Shown piece after piece: positions 31,580 to 42,714 of a stretch of 64,000 nucleotides of DNA. Within the stretch, counting starts at the first letter, position 1; each line of letters begins with the position of its first letter. The position numbers and the translations under genes were made by a program. Under the pieces are notes generated by a model that saw nothing but the letters and a program-made list of their open reading frames with translations, had not been told where the DNA came from and made no database searches. The stretch comes from Shinisaurus crocodilurus (Eukaryota; Chordata; Lepidosauria; Squamata; Shinisauridae), in the NCBI GenBank assembly GCA_021292165.1, contig CM037878.1, positions 194,121,118-194,185,117 on the forward strand, read 5' to 3'.

Positions 31580-32235
31580 GCATATCTGCGTCTGCACCAC
31601 TAATGGTAATCAGATTCACCAGCAATGGGAGGAGCCTAGAGGCCTCTCCTCCCAATGTGACAGTGCAGCAGCTGGTATCAATGCTTCCATGACCCATGAA
31701 GCTTCTAGCAGTGTGGAAGCAGCAGTGCCTATCAAGTTGCTGGGAGGGAGAGGCTAAAGCCCAGAAGCAGCCGGAATCACTGTTAATAGTGGCGCTGAAG
31801 CAGCATGCCTGTCAGGTCACTGGGAGGAGAAGACTACATCCTCCCTGCAGCGACCCAGAAGCTGCTGGTATCACTGCTTCCGGGCCACTATTAGTGGTGT
31901 AGAAGCAACGATGCCTGTCAGGGTCACCACGAGAGGAGGAGGCTAAAGCTAAAGCCTCCTCCCGCACCCCCAGTGACCCAGAAACAGCTGGCACCACTGC
32001 TTTCATGGTGCTAATGGTGATGCAGAAGCAGTGCTGCTGGTCAGGGTTGCCAGGAGGAGGAGGAGGAGGAGGACGCTTTAGCCTCTTGCATGATCCAGTG
32101 ACCTGAAGCAGCAGGCATTGGCCATTTCTGCACTGCCAATAGTGACGAAGCAGCAGCACTGCCAGTCAGGCTTGTAGGGCAGGGATGGGAAGAGGAGACT
32201 TTGGCTGCTACTTCCCTCAATAACCCTGAATCAGT
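31580..32235. repeat. Imperfect tandem array, about five units of 105-125 bp
   Basis: Each unit has a 'GACCCAGAAGCNGCTGGNATC' block, a 'CTAATGGTGATGCAGAAGCA' block, a 'TGCCTGTCAGGTCACTGGGA' block and an 'AGGAGAGGCTAAAGCC' block. Units begin near 31655, 31766, 31856, 31977 and 32102. Divergence between units is high. Short coding frames across it are a by-product of the repeat. Confidence 0.7.
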
Positions 32236-32319
32236 CTTCCCCCCATCCCAAGAAATCTTGTGTGCACGCGCGTGCAGTCCCCAGATCCCTGCCGACACCA
32301 GATCTGCACTCCTGTTGTA

Positions 32320-32935
32320 AAGCAAAATAATCTGAGAAGATTCTAATACTGTACAAAAGAATTGGTTCTCTTGTGCAGTATATGCTACAGAAGTCATAAA
32401 AGCCTTTTAGAAGTCTGTGTTTGATAGCAGTGGAGATCTATGGGGAAAGCAGTGTGGTTCCTAAGAATAGCATTCCCCTGCTGTGAGGTACAGATTTCTT
32501 CCCCAAATTTAAGCCATTACATGCTCAAAAATGCTATACTCCAGAAATGTGTAATTTTTACTTGGAGATTGTTTTTCCACAAAGTGAAAGCTAGTGGATT
32601 CTAATAACCTTTTTTAAAATAGTTTCCTTAGGAAGCCTGAAGTTTCAAAATAGGTTCCTTGAGCAAATATGTTACATAACATAGATTTGTAATGAGACCT
32701 AGCGAAAGTATTCTAGTTAAGAAAAGGAAATAGACATTTAGCTAGTTACGTTACCGCACAGCTTGCGGGATTTGAACAGTTTTTTCAATAATCTTTCCTG
32801 CAGAGAAACCTGCTGAGTTTAATGCAAGGTAAGCAATATATTAAAAGACTGTCCATTAGTGAATATAATAAAACAGATTAATGGGTAAGCAGTGACAAAA
32901 AATGTAGATAGACATAGAGGATTTCTGAGCATTAT
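32320..32935. other. Intergenic, nothing recognised
   Basis: AT-rich, no gene supported. Confidence 0.35.
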
Positions 32936-32939
32936 ATAT

Positions 32940-33432
32940 TTATTTTTAGTTTTATTTATTTATTATATTTATATACAACCTTTTTTCCTGAAAGGAACCC
33001 AAAGTGGCTTACATAAGCCAGTAAGCCAGTGGAGAGCCAGTGTGGCGAGAGTGTTGGACTGGGACTCAGGAGATCCGGGTTCTAGTCCCTGCTCGGCCAT
33101 GAAGCTTACTGGGTGACTTTGGGCCAGTCACTGACTCTCAGCCTAACCTACCTCACAGGGTTGTTGTGAGGATAAAATGGAGAGGAGGAGGATTATGTAA
33201 GCCACCTTGGGTTCCTTGCAGGAAAAAAGGTGGGGTATAAATATAATAAATAAAATAATCCTCCTCTTCCTCTCCATTTTATTCTCACAACAACCCTGTG
33301 AAGTAGGTTATACTGAGAGTCAGTGACTGACCCAAAGTCGCCCAGTGAGCTTCATGGCCGAGTGGGGACTAGAACCTGGATCTCCCAAATCCCAGTCCAA
33401 GTCTCTAACCACTACACCACACTGGCTCTCTA
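32940..33432. mobile_element. Sauria-type SINE split by an opposite-strand Sauria-type SINE
   Basis: The minus-strand tail (32940-33010) and minus-strand body (about 33256-33432) flank a plus-strand full-length copy (about 33022-33255) with GAGCCAGTGTGGCGAGAGTG and GGTTCTAGTCC. The break falls at GGCTTACATAA / TCCTCCTC of the minus copy. Confidence 0.82.
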
Positions 33433-33439
33433 TACATAT

Positions 33440-34015
33440 CTGCACTATACAAGAGTAGGCAGAAAGTAGATCTCCAAAAGTTTTGAACGTCCAATTCTCA
33501 GCACTCCTGACCATTGGCAATGCTGGCAGGGGCTTCTAGGAGCCAAGGGCTGCTGAGGGAAGGGAAAATAGGGCTAGGGTAGTTATTAGGACAAGAGGCA
33601 GGTTGTGACAGGAAGCAATGAAGAGCTCCTGCTGGCTTGGGATAAGGAGGCAAGAACGGAAAGTGAATAGGTGGAACATATCAGTTGTCCAGCAATGCAG
33701 GTGTATGTCCAGTGCCAGGCTGTTTACCATGGGCTCAGTCAGGATTCTTCTCTCTTCCTCTCTCTGCCTCCCCCAGTGCATCCGTAACTGCTCTATGTCC
33801 AACTCTTTGTCTACTTTTTCTGATAATGGTAGAACAGTTAAATTCTACAGAGTGGTAGAACAGTTAAATTTTAAAATTTTAGAATCTATACATTTAAAAA
33901 CTTACCTGTTGACTCAGTCAAACCTATGAAAGAGATAATAGCAGCAGCAATGTATTTTCACTCCCAAATCTTCCAAAGTATAAATCTTAATTCCATAAAG
34001 ATATAGTTAGAATTA
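33440..34015. other. Intergenic with one hAT MITE core
   Basis: About 33445-33545 resembles the core of the palindromic hAT MITEs (ATTCTCAGCACTCCTGACCA). Nothing else is recognised. Confidence 0.35.
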
Positions 34016-34017
34016 GT

Positions 34018-34019
34018 GT

Positions 34020-34051
<32 letters not shown>
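34018..34051. repeat. (TG)n microsatellite
   Basis: TGTGTATGTG followed by an unbroken TG run. Confidence 0.9.
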
Positions 34052-34054
34052 TTT

Positions 34055-35690
34055 AAAAAAAGATATTAGGGCTTATTTCTTTCAGCCTCTGTAATACTTA
34101 TGTGGGTTTTCTTCTATCTTCTGATTCTTTACTTGTGAAATTTATTTATTATCTTAAAGGCTTTAATACTTTAATTCTTGGGTTTCTTTTCCTAATCCTA
34201 TTATAGTTTCAGTTTTATTTCATTAATGCGTTGCCTGGTTAAACATATTCAGTAATTTTATTCTACATGTATGAGAGAATAAAAATCAATTAATTTATTT
34301 CTCTCAAAGTTTCTATAGCTCCAGAATATAGATTATAGAGTCCATTTAATCTGTTTATTCTAAAGGATCCGGACAGGTCCTATGCAATATTATAGCAATT
34401 TTCTGTTTTTAAATTTACAAGGTGCTTCTTGGATGGCAAATTCTCAAGATGTTTTCCTGAAATATGCAAACATTGTATATTTTCTCATTTACTTAGGTAG
34501 TTAAAGATTGGTAAAATGTTTCACAACTATTTCTTCCTTGAATACATTCCATAATGTAAAGCATCCCTAACTTGTTTCCAGATGTATATATTAATCCTGG
34601 ACCTTCAGGTAATTAACAATGTCTATGCTAATATGGGTCCGTACTGGCTACTGAAACAACCATTTAAAAACTGTCTGTAGTATCAGGATATTAGCAGACC
34701 TTTTAATTAAAATATGTTCAATGAGTATCAAATTTGCAATCACTTCTATTTTATTTTGACAGCAAAAGAAATGAATAATTTGCTTGCAGGAGACAGAGAG
34801 ATTACTCTTTCTCTGTTGTCTCCAGTTTCTCCACCCAGGATTAACCAGCACTGCAAATAAATGTGCTGTGATTGTTGTTGTTAGCTGTGTAAATGACTTT
34901 GTAACAAATATGCCCTGAGAAAATATTCATTTGGTACCGTAGGAGTGGGTTTTAGTGCTGGACAGTGGACTTTGTTTATATTTTGAATCAAAGTGATGCA
35001 CCCAAATGCCCCCTTAAATTTTAAGAGGACTAGAGACACATTATTACAGTCTGCGTTGTTCTGTAATTCTGCAAGCAAACAGAAGCCATTACTTTGACTA
35101 TACTGTGTAGCTTGGCCAAGTGGCTTAAGACATTGCAATTTGCATGGAGTAAGGGGAGCATGGACCATTTCTCCAGTTCTCCATGTAAATTGTAATATAT
35201 GAAGCTGCTTTGTACATTCAAATTGACATGTATCCATTTCTTTTATACTAACATCAAATTTTCTGTTGCCTCTCTTGCTACCATGATGTTGCTAGTTGAA
35301 TCAACCAGAAAGGCTAGTACTGGTTCCAAAACTATGAATCAGATCTAGGGATTTCCATATAGCTTGGAACCTGAGTAGGTGCATGAAAGTTTGGTTGGCT
35401 TCTCTGTAATTTCATTATGCTCTTAATCCTTTTTAAATAGGAATAATTTATGAGGACCATTTCCAGAATAACACCCTTCTTCTACCATGGAATTATGTCC
35501 AACAGTGAGAGCCAATCTGACACCAGCACTGTCAGGATTAGTCTCAGCATTTGCTCCCAAATTAAGGACATTTCATAGATCAGCGTGGCTGGGAGCAGGC
35601 AAGCAGCTAGGTAGAACAGGGAAGCATCAGAATAAGAAGGTCATTTCAGCCAGATGCTGAGGGTCAAGGAAATGAGGGTGGAGAAGAATA
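34055..35690. other. Intergenic, nothing recognised
   Basis: AT-rich, no credible gene. ATATGAAGCTGCTTTGTACA at about 35197 may be a SINE tail remnant. Confidence 0.35.
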
Positions 35691-35696
35691 TTCATA

Positions 35697-35862
35697 GATT
35701 TCATAGATCATAGAGTTGGAAGGAGCCTACAAGGCCATCGAGTCCAACCCCCTGCTCAATGCAGGAAACTAGAGGAGGGGTCTCCCATCCAAGTAATAAC
35801 CAGGCCTGACCCTGCTTAGCTTTCCACACTCAGACAAGCTGAGCCAGCATAAGCCACAGGCC
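35697..35862 (-). mobile_element. 5S rRNA-derived SINE, full length
   Basis: The minus strand has the 5S boxes AAGCTAAGCAGGGTC and TTGGATGGGAGACC and the tail GGTTGGACTCGATGGCC...CCTTCCAACTCTATGATC. Confidence 0.87.
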
Positions 35863-35869
35863 AACATTC

Positions 35870-36170
35870 TTGAGAACAACAGAGACAATCCTCAGTGTCT
35901 GGGTATTTCCAGAATTTAAGCCCTGTCCCACCTATAGAATTTCTATAGTGGACTGAATGACAGAGTGGATACAGTAGAGACAGCCTTCTCAAGGTAGGAT
36001 TGATCCTCTTTGCGGAAGCTAGATATTTTCTTGCTCTTTAAGCATGTCAGTATGACAAGTATGAGCATTACCTGCATATTTGTGGAAATCCTGTGAGAGA
36101 TCAGGTCCCCTTGGGTATGAAAAATCTGCCTGAGATTTTGAAGAACTAGGTTTTACATCAGGTCCTACAA
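35870..36170. other. Intergenic spacer between two 5S-SINEs
   Basis: Nothing recognised. Confidence 0.35.
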
Positions 36171-36176
36171 GCATAC

Positions 36177-36342
36177 AGGCCTGTGGCTCACGCTGGCTCA
36201 GCTTGTCTGAGCGTGGAAAGCTAAGCAGGGTCAGGCCTGGTTATTACTTGGATGGGAGACCCCTCCTCTAGTTTCCTGCATTGAGCAGGGGGTTGGACTC
36301 GATGGCCTTGTAGGCTCCTTCCAACTCGATGATCTATGAAAC
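36177..36342 (+). mobile_element. 5S rRNA-derived SINE, full length
   Basis: The plus strand starts AGGCCTGTGGCTCACGCTGG, keeps both 5S promoter boxes and ends CCAACTCGATGATCTATGAA. Head-to-head with the copy at 35697. Confidence 0.88.
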
Positions 36343-36344
36343 TA

Positions 36345-37612
36345 AGGTTTAAAGATACTATGCATCTTGACTTCGGGGGGGGGCGGGGGCTCTGCCTCAG
36401 GAAGTGAAATGTCTTCGGCTGCCCTGATTAAGCATCATGTACATGGCTTTCTGCAATACATGGAGACTTTATAAGTATTTTATTTGTTTGGGGCCATAAC
36501 CCATAACACAATTAAAGAGGTCATTTCCTTTTTAATTTAGCTTGCATGCAGTTATCTTTGGTTTCTTAGATTTTTTGATAGCCACATATTGACTCTTTTT
36601 CAAAGTTGTATAGATTAAATGCAGAAAGGAAAGCAATATTACTTTTCAAGTGACTTGTCTACCTTATTTGAATGAAATTCTTGTTTTTTGGTATTAACAT
36701 GCCATTTTCTGTGTGATTTAATAGATGATGAAATGGCTATATCAAATAAGTAATATTTTTCAATACAGATGCATCCAGACATACAATTCTTCACATAATC
36801 TGCTATGTATATAATTTATTTATTAACCTGCTTATTTTGATTTATATCTCAGCCTGTTCTTAATGTTCTGGGCAGTGAGTTTACACAATTTATAGTGTTT
36901 CATGTTGAAAAGATACAAGATAAAGAACAAAGAAATGGAATTGATCCCCCAAAATTCCACAAACAGCTACAAAATACCCAGGGACCTGTTTCAGCCACCC
37001 ACAGAACAACTGCTCCTAGTCCTTGTTGGAAAGGAAAAGTCACAAGTTACCAGCAGCTGTTAGTCCTCTGGCTGTTGGCTGTCTTCCTTGTGTTTCGTAT
37101 TCAGGCACAGCAAATTAATTGTGCACAGTCTCCTTAAAAGCAACTCTGCCTCCAGACTCTCCCTTCTTCCTCTTTCTTTTGGGCCCTTCCAGACCCAGGT
37201 TTTAAGGTGCTTTGTTTGCTGGAGTTTCTGGGACGCCCACATGAAGTCATTAGTCTCCTGCAGTCATCCTGTGTTTCCCTGGGCCCCTGCTTCTCCCATA
37301 TTTTCTCACACTGGGGGAAATCCATTAATTATATTCTGGTGCAGCATGATCTGAAAAAACAAGCAAGCAAACAAACAACCGTGGTCTGGCTGCCTGATTT
37401 CCGGAGCTTGCATAGCTGTGTGGCTGTGTGACGTGTAAGGTGATGTTGGTAGGGGCATGTTTTGATGGCTTCAGGTTGGCCAGGAAGCTGCATTTCTCCC
37501 TTACCTAGGAAGCTGATCACACCTCTCTCCACCACTGCTGCTCTTTTCTCCATCGCCCCCAACAAACACAATGAGCTCCTGTGTTAGCAACAAAATAAAG
37601 GGTGGTATGTGT
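36345..37612. other. Intergenic, nothing recognised
   Basis: No credible gene or repeat, apart from a short G-rich run at 36376-36389. Confidence 0.35.
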
Positions 37613-37619
37613 GTGAGGC

Positions 37620-38211
37620 TGTGGTAAAATATAATTTCAGTATATGATTTCTACGGTATATAATCACATAACTTGCAGCAAATATTTCCTATGCTTTTAC
37701 TTGTATGAAATCTTATGCTACTCTGTATGTAGAAAGTTCTATTTTACATAATGCTAATACAAAGGGCCTCTAAGGGGCCTCTTGATTTCTTGTGAACTGT
37801 TAAAGTAAACCAGTTTCTAACAGTTAATTGGTATTGAGATAAGGAGAAGTTACTTCAAAGATGCCTTTCACTCCCTAAAAACTCCTCAGTATACACAGGT
37901 CAATTAACTGTTATTTACTGCTTGAAAGAGAGACCAGGTATTGTAAAAACATCATTATGTCACAGTAGAAAGAAAGAATGAGCTCACCTTGTAGAATTTG
38001 TTAACACGCATGCGCGAAAGTAAGGCACTTGTAAAAAGAGTATAAGAATGCTTGTATTTCTAATGGTGGATTTGTCTCACTCTGCTTTGGAGTGGAACCA
38101 TACAGCGCTGTATTTGAATAAAGGAATTCTTTTTACCCGCTCTGGTTGATTTATTGGGCCATAAGTCAGCTGGAAAACGAACCTAGGAAGTGGCTTAACT
38201 TCCTTACCACA
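37620..38211 (+). repeat. ERV 5' LTR
   Basis: It starts TGTGGTAAAATATAATTTCA and ends TTCCTTACCACA. TATAAGA at 38041 is a likely TATA box and AATAAA at 38117-38122 the poly(A) signal. GCATGCGCG at about 38010 resembles an NRF1 half-site. Confidence 0.92.
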
Positions 38212-38214
38212 ATT

Positions 38215-38231
38215 TGGCGACTCCGCCGGGA
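38215..38231 (+). other. Primer binding site, tRNA-Arg type
   Basis: TGGCGACTCCGCCGGGA is the complement of a tRNA 3' end ...TCCCGGCGGAGTCGCCA, which I assign to an Arg (UCU-like) isoacceptor from memory of that tRNA. It lies three bases after the LTR. Confidence 0.7.
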
Positions 38232-38234
38232 CCT

Positions 38235-39215
38235 CCAGCCCAGAGTTTTGGACATTCTTTCTCCATGACAAATTACCCAGCCGGCAATTGGTGAGTTCAC
38301 CTCAATGGGTTTTTTGTAAGGGAGGCGATTGGTCCGGGATTCTGCTAAGGACGGTCTAAAAAGGGTAAACTGAATTCCGGTCTGGTAAGGCACCTAGGAG
38401 GTGGACTGACAGAGTTCAGTCACTAGGGGGAACCAGGAACTTCTGTGTGAATCCAAGCAGTGGGCAGGGTGACAGGAGTAAGGTTCCCAAACTGGAGAAC
38501 AACAGATTTTTCAAGAGGGACGCCTCTTGTCAAACAGTTCTCCTAGGATATGGGCAAAATTGAACTGAAATACCTCCTTTTCATTTTTTCTCTGGGTTTT
38601 GGTTATTGCATTGTGTTATTGATATTGTGTTATTATTATTGCATTGTGTTATTGATATTGAAAGGTAAAGGATTTAGGAAAAAGGGAAACCTTCAAAGAG
38701 GGGTGGCATACATGTGCATGTGAAAATGTCAATGTGTGTGTGTCATTAGAACCATGAACTGATTCGGTTTCCGAACAGGCAGGGAAAGTAAGCATGTGTG
38801 TGTGTGCGCACATTATTAGATTTATGAGCTGTTACTAATACAGACAGCCCCACATCTCTCTCTCCTCCATTTATTAGAATTTATGAGCTGATGGAATAAG
38901 GGCTGGTCCTAGGCCACAAGCTGAATACCGCCCTTCCACCAGACAGGGTCTCCCTCCCCCCTTTCCAAATCTCCCTGCTGAAGAATGTATATAAGTCACT
39001 GGGACTAAATCAGGTCAAGACGCCCTGATCTCTGTTTGCGAGGGGTAAAACCCAATGACCGGCAGAGCTTCAAAAGCAAGTGGGCCTGATTGAACCCCCT
39101 CCCATGATCCAGTGACGTGTGAGTGTTGTGTGTTTGTGTGTGGACTGAACAAAAAGCACTACACACACACCAGAGTGAGGAGATCATAAAGAAAGCATTC
39201 TGTGCCATAATACAT
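38235..39215 (+). other. ERV leader, non-coding
   Basis: Untranslated leader between primer site and gag, expected to hold the packaging signal. A TATTATTGCATTGTGTTATTGA duplication lies near 38600-38660. No gene is seen. Confidence 0.5.
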
Positions 39216-39216
39216 C

Positions 39217-39822
39217 ATGGGTGGGAATCAAAGTGTTCCAAAAGGGGCACCTTTAGCAATAATGCTCCAAGAATTTGCCTCTTTACCTAGAAGTAAGACT
39301 TTGTCAAAAACACGGTTGCAAACTCTTTGTACTGAGGAATGGCCATGCATAGGGGGAAGTACTTGGCCCAAGAATGGGTCCTGGGAAAAACAGATCCTAA
39401 GGGACCTTCGGGTAGCCCTAGAGGACAAATTCCCAGGACAATTGGATTATTGGTATGCTTGGACAGAGGTAGGATATCGGAAGGGCTACCTCAAGCCTTC
39501 CGAGGTAGAACCTACCGCACCTCCTGCAAATAAACCCCCACCCTACCTTACTCGTCAAGTTGGTCTGTATCCACTCTTGACCAACACGACACCAGTGTAT
39601 ATTCCTCCAGTGGCAGCAGTTGCACCGCAACTAGGAGGGAAGGGGCAGGTGATACAGGCTGGGCAGGAGGCAGTCCCTGGCCGCACAGAACTCAGGCAGA
39701 CGTATCAATACGTCCCTCTGAGTACACAAGAAATCCTCCTGTGGCAATCCTCAACCCCAGGATTGACAGAGGACCCAGACCGTTTTGTACAGCGTATAAA
39801 GAACCATTTTTTGCTCACATAA
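39217..39822 (+). pseudogene. ERV Gag, matrix and linker only (201 aa)
   Basis: The frame opens MGGNQS, an N-myristoylation site that targets Gag to the membrane in gammaretroviruses, followed by a matrix-like domain (about residues 5-100). A proline-rich linker with a PPPY late-domain motif at about residues 107-110 follows; PPPY recruits NEDD4-type ubiquitin ligases for budding. The last 40 residues resemble the start of capsid (TYQYVPLSTQEILLWQ). The frame then stops at 39820-39822, so capsid and the zinc-knuckle nucleocapsid are absent. Normal gammaretroviral Gag is about 500 residues or longer. It cannot assemble particles alone. Confidence 0.8.
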
Positions 39823-40384
39823 GCCTTTAGTAATATCTGTTTGTAGAACATTCAAAAAGGGGTGTGTGGGTGTGCTGAATCTCTGAAGTAAGCAAAGATT
39901 GGGCGGGGGGGATTGTTGCTTTTGGTCATGCAATTGAGAGCTTGCTTTCTCTCATATGGCAAAAGCAACTAGAGAGGTGGAAAGATTTTTAAGGTAGCAG
40001 CCACGAATTGCAAGGATTTTAAGGTGGAAAAAAAGGTTGAGAAAGAGGTTTCACCTCAAAAACAAAAACAAAACTCTCAAGTAGCTGCGGGATTTCCTGG
40101 AAGGCGGGAATTGGCCAATCACGCTCCCAGGGAATCAGCAGCTAACCACTTAAACGAAAAACATACTAAGGTGTTTTTAAGAACTGTCATTGAGAGAGTT
40201 TGAGTATTGAGAATGCAGGTTTTCTGAGCATAAGCAAAGTGTTAGTGCCTTTTGAGAACTGAACTGTGTTAGCTTTAAAAGGTCAGAAAGAGTCTGCCCC
40301 TGATCAAGGCGGGCTTTTTCTCAAAAACTACAGCTGGTGCAAGATAAGCTCAAAAAAAAAAATTGTTAACTATTTTCCACAGAA

Positions 40385-40415
<31 letters not shown>

Positions 40416-40596
40416 CACACACACACACACATTTGGCAGAAGATTCAAGAGTTTCACCCATGCGTGGGGCCAAAAAGTTTTTGAAAAAAAGAAAAAAAAT
40501 GATTATTTTAGAAGCATATGGACTGTCCCCTCTGCCCCCAAGGGAGGCAGACAGGGGTTGTAAACAGAGAAATGGCAAGTAGAAAATTTTAAGAAG
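39823..40596 (+). other. Non-coding segment replacing capsid through RT in the provirus
   Basis: About 770 bp with no retroviral motif lies between the gag stop and the resumption of pol. It contains (AT)n and (CA)n at 40386-40432 and a GGCCAATCACG box at about 40112-40122. I do not recognise its origin. It could be captured sequence, part of another element, or unrecognisably decayed retroviral sequence. Confidence 0.5.
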
Positions 40597-41922
40597 ATGT
40601 GGGGGGAAAAAAGGGTTCCTTACTGCCTCAGGACAGAAAGTGGCGAATGGGCCAGAGATCTTAATGCTTTAAACAATATACATGCCCCGAGGAAGTTGGT
40701 AATCCTGCATTGCAAACCACACACAAATAAAAAAGATCCTGTAAGCATAGGGAATGATCTGGCAGATAGGGCAGCAAAAGTTGCGGGGGGAGCCACCCTT
40801 TTTGCTATGCTGCAAGCAGCAGGAAATAGCGCCTCTCTGCCAGACGCCGTATCAAATTGGCAGCAAAACGCTCCTGCTGAAGAGAAAAGGCTCTGGGAAC
40901 AAGTAGGTGCAAGGAAAATACAAAGACTTTGGACTTTACCAGATGGGAGGCTAGTTCTACTGCGTGTTGGCCTTCGGATTGTAGCCTTAGAGGAACATCA
41001 AAAGGGACACCAAGGGATAAGCGGGCTGGCGGCAGCAATAAACAGAGTGTGGTTTGCTCCTGGAGTACATCAAGTGTCAAAAGCCATTACTGCCGCTTGT
41101 CCTGTTTGTGCGAAGTTAAATGCTAAGGCAGCTGCTCCTGGGCCAGAAGGGGGGAGACCCTGGGTTCAACTCCCTTTTGAAGCCCTACAGATTGACTTTG
41201 CTCACATGCCAAAATGCCAAGGATTTCAAAATTTGCTTGTTTTAGTGGATCAATTATCTGGATGGGTGGAAGCTTTTCCTTGTCGAAAGGCCACTGCAAT
41301 GGAAGTGGGGAAACATTTGCTCAGAGACATTGTGCCAAGATTTGGGATCCCCTCCCATTTGGAATCCGACAGGGGCCCCCACTTTATTGGAACTATTATA
41401 CAATATGTGGCAAAGACCATGGGCATAGAGTGGAAGCTACATGTTCCATACCATCCTCAGTCATCAGGCCAAGTGGAGAGAATGAATGGAATACTGAAGC
41501 AAAAGATTGTTAAACTGTATAAGAACGCAGGACTCACCTGGATCCAGGCCCTTCCTTTAGCTCTCCTGGCAGTCCGAACAAGTCCCAACCGCAGGTTCAA
41601 GCTGTCACCTTATGAACTCCTTTTTGAGAGGCCTCCCCCAGTTGGGCGAGGCGCAGTTGTTCCACATGTTTCACTCCTAGAAGGTGATGAAGCCCTTCGG
41701 GCTTACATTATAGAACTCCAACATCAGTTTAACAGGTTGAGACGTCATGTTAGAAACTCACAGACTTTGCCTTTAGATGTTTTCGCCCACAGGTTCGGAG
41801 CTGGAGATTGGGTCTACGTACGGAAGTGGACAGCAAAACCCCTTGAAGGACTTTGGGAAGGGCCATATCTCGTCCTACTCGTGAGCCAGACAGCCTTGAA
41901 AATCGAGGGAAAAATACCGTGA
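40597..41922 (+). pseudogene. ERV Pol remnant: RNase H end and integrase (441-codon open frame)
   Basis: This long open frame carries the last part of RNase H (HCKPHTNKKDPVSIGNDLAD, about residues 39-57) and a complete integrase. The HHCC zinc module is H134, H138, C168 and C171. The catalytic residues are D200, D258 and E294, in DD35E spacing. A C-terminal GPY/F-like module (LEGLWEGPYLVL) follows, a feature of gamma- and epsilon-type integrases. Integrase joins viral cDNA to host DNA in the nucleus. The first 20 codons are not retroviral and the ATG at 40597 lies in the replaced segment, so no natural start exists. Protease and the RT palm domain are lost. The integrase region itself shows no stop or frameshift. 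Confidence 0.85.
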
Positions 41923-42024
41923 ATCCACTACACCCATTGTGCCAGAGCTGCGCCTCCGGAATTCAGCCCCCCCAATCTGGAGGAAGGGGGGGCCAGAAGT
42001 AGACGCTCGCAGAGGACAACGAGG

Positions 42025-42180
42025 GAGTACAGCCAGGGTTACCCAAAAAGTAACCCCAAAAGCAGATGACATCACCAGGAGCACAGCCAGGGTTACTGAC
42101 TAGGAAAAGGTAACCCCAGAAGCAGATGACATCACCAGGAGCACAGCCAGGGTTACTAACCAGGAAAAGGTAACCCCAGA
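42025..42180 (+). repeat. 60-bp tandem repeat (about 2.6 units) between pol and env
   Basis: 42061-42120 and 42121-42180 are nearly identical 60-bp units, preceded by a partial unit from about 42025. Each contains GGGTTACT and AAGGTAACCCC, which can pair into a short hairpin. Confidence 0.9.
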
Positions 42181-42315
42181 AGCAGACAATAGCAGGCAAC
42201 TTCCAGGGAGCTCCGCCCAAACCTCTGAGATTCCAGGAGTGGACAATTCCAACCAACAGACTGGGTGAACTGTGTCTCACTTGGACGGCCTCAAGCTCAA
42301 ACTGTCACGAGGAAA

Positions 42316-42714
42316 ATGATTTTTCCAGTTGCCCTAATATTCTCCCTTTGGATTTACACCTTTGCAGGAGGAGGACACCCCTACCTAGGGGTAGTGCGGA
42401 GTATTGCAACCAACTTCAACTTGTCAAACTGCTGGGTGTGCCAACACCTAACTCCTCAAGCAAGGGCTGAAATTTGGGCCCACCCAGTGGATACAAAGAC
42501 TTGGTTAAAGTTAAACACCACCACATGGGAACCAGATCGCCTCTGGGATAAGGATCCCAGAACCCATGGTTGGGAGGGGGTAAAACTTCCAGCCTCTAAG
42601 CCAGGGTCCCCATGGTACACAATCACTCGACTGGTGGGAAATTTTTCAATCTGCTTTGAAAGAATAAATGGCACAGGCCCTAATTCTGGGGTGGGTCCCT
42701 CTCCAGCACTGTAA
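42316..42714 (+). pseudogene. ERV Env, signal peptide and N-terminal surface part
   Basis: The ATG at 42316 opens a hydrophobic signal peptide (MIFPVALIFSLWIYTFAGGG). An N-terminal surface-subunit segment follows with a CWVC motif (about residue 37), the CxxC type that in gamma-type envelopes forms a disulphide with the transmembrane subunit. There are NFS, NTT and NGT glycosylation sequons. The frame ends at 42714; the rest of Env continues in another frame, overlapping from about 42668. The upstream in-frame ATG at 42265 precedes the signal peptide. This is one half of a broken gene. Confidence 0.8.

Noticed and set aside
31391..32397. Several 70-118 codon frames with Ser, Ala and Pro runs
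   Set aside because: They follow the tandem array and its period and have no independent support.
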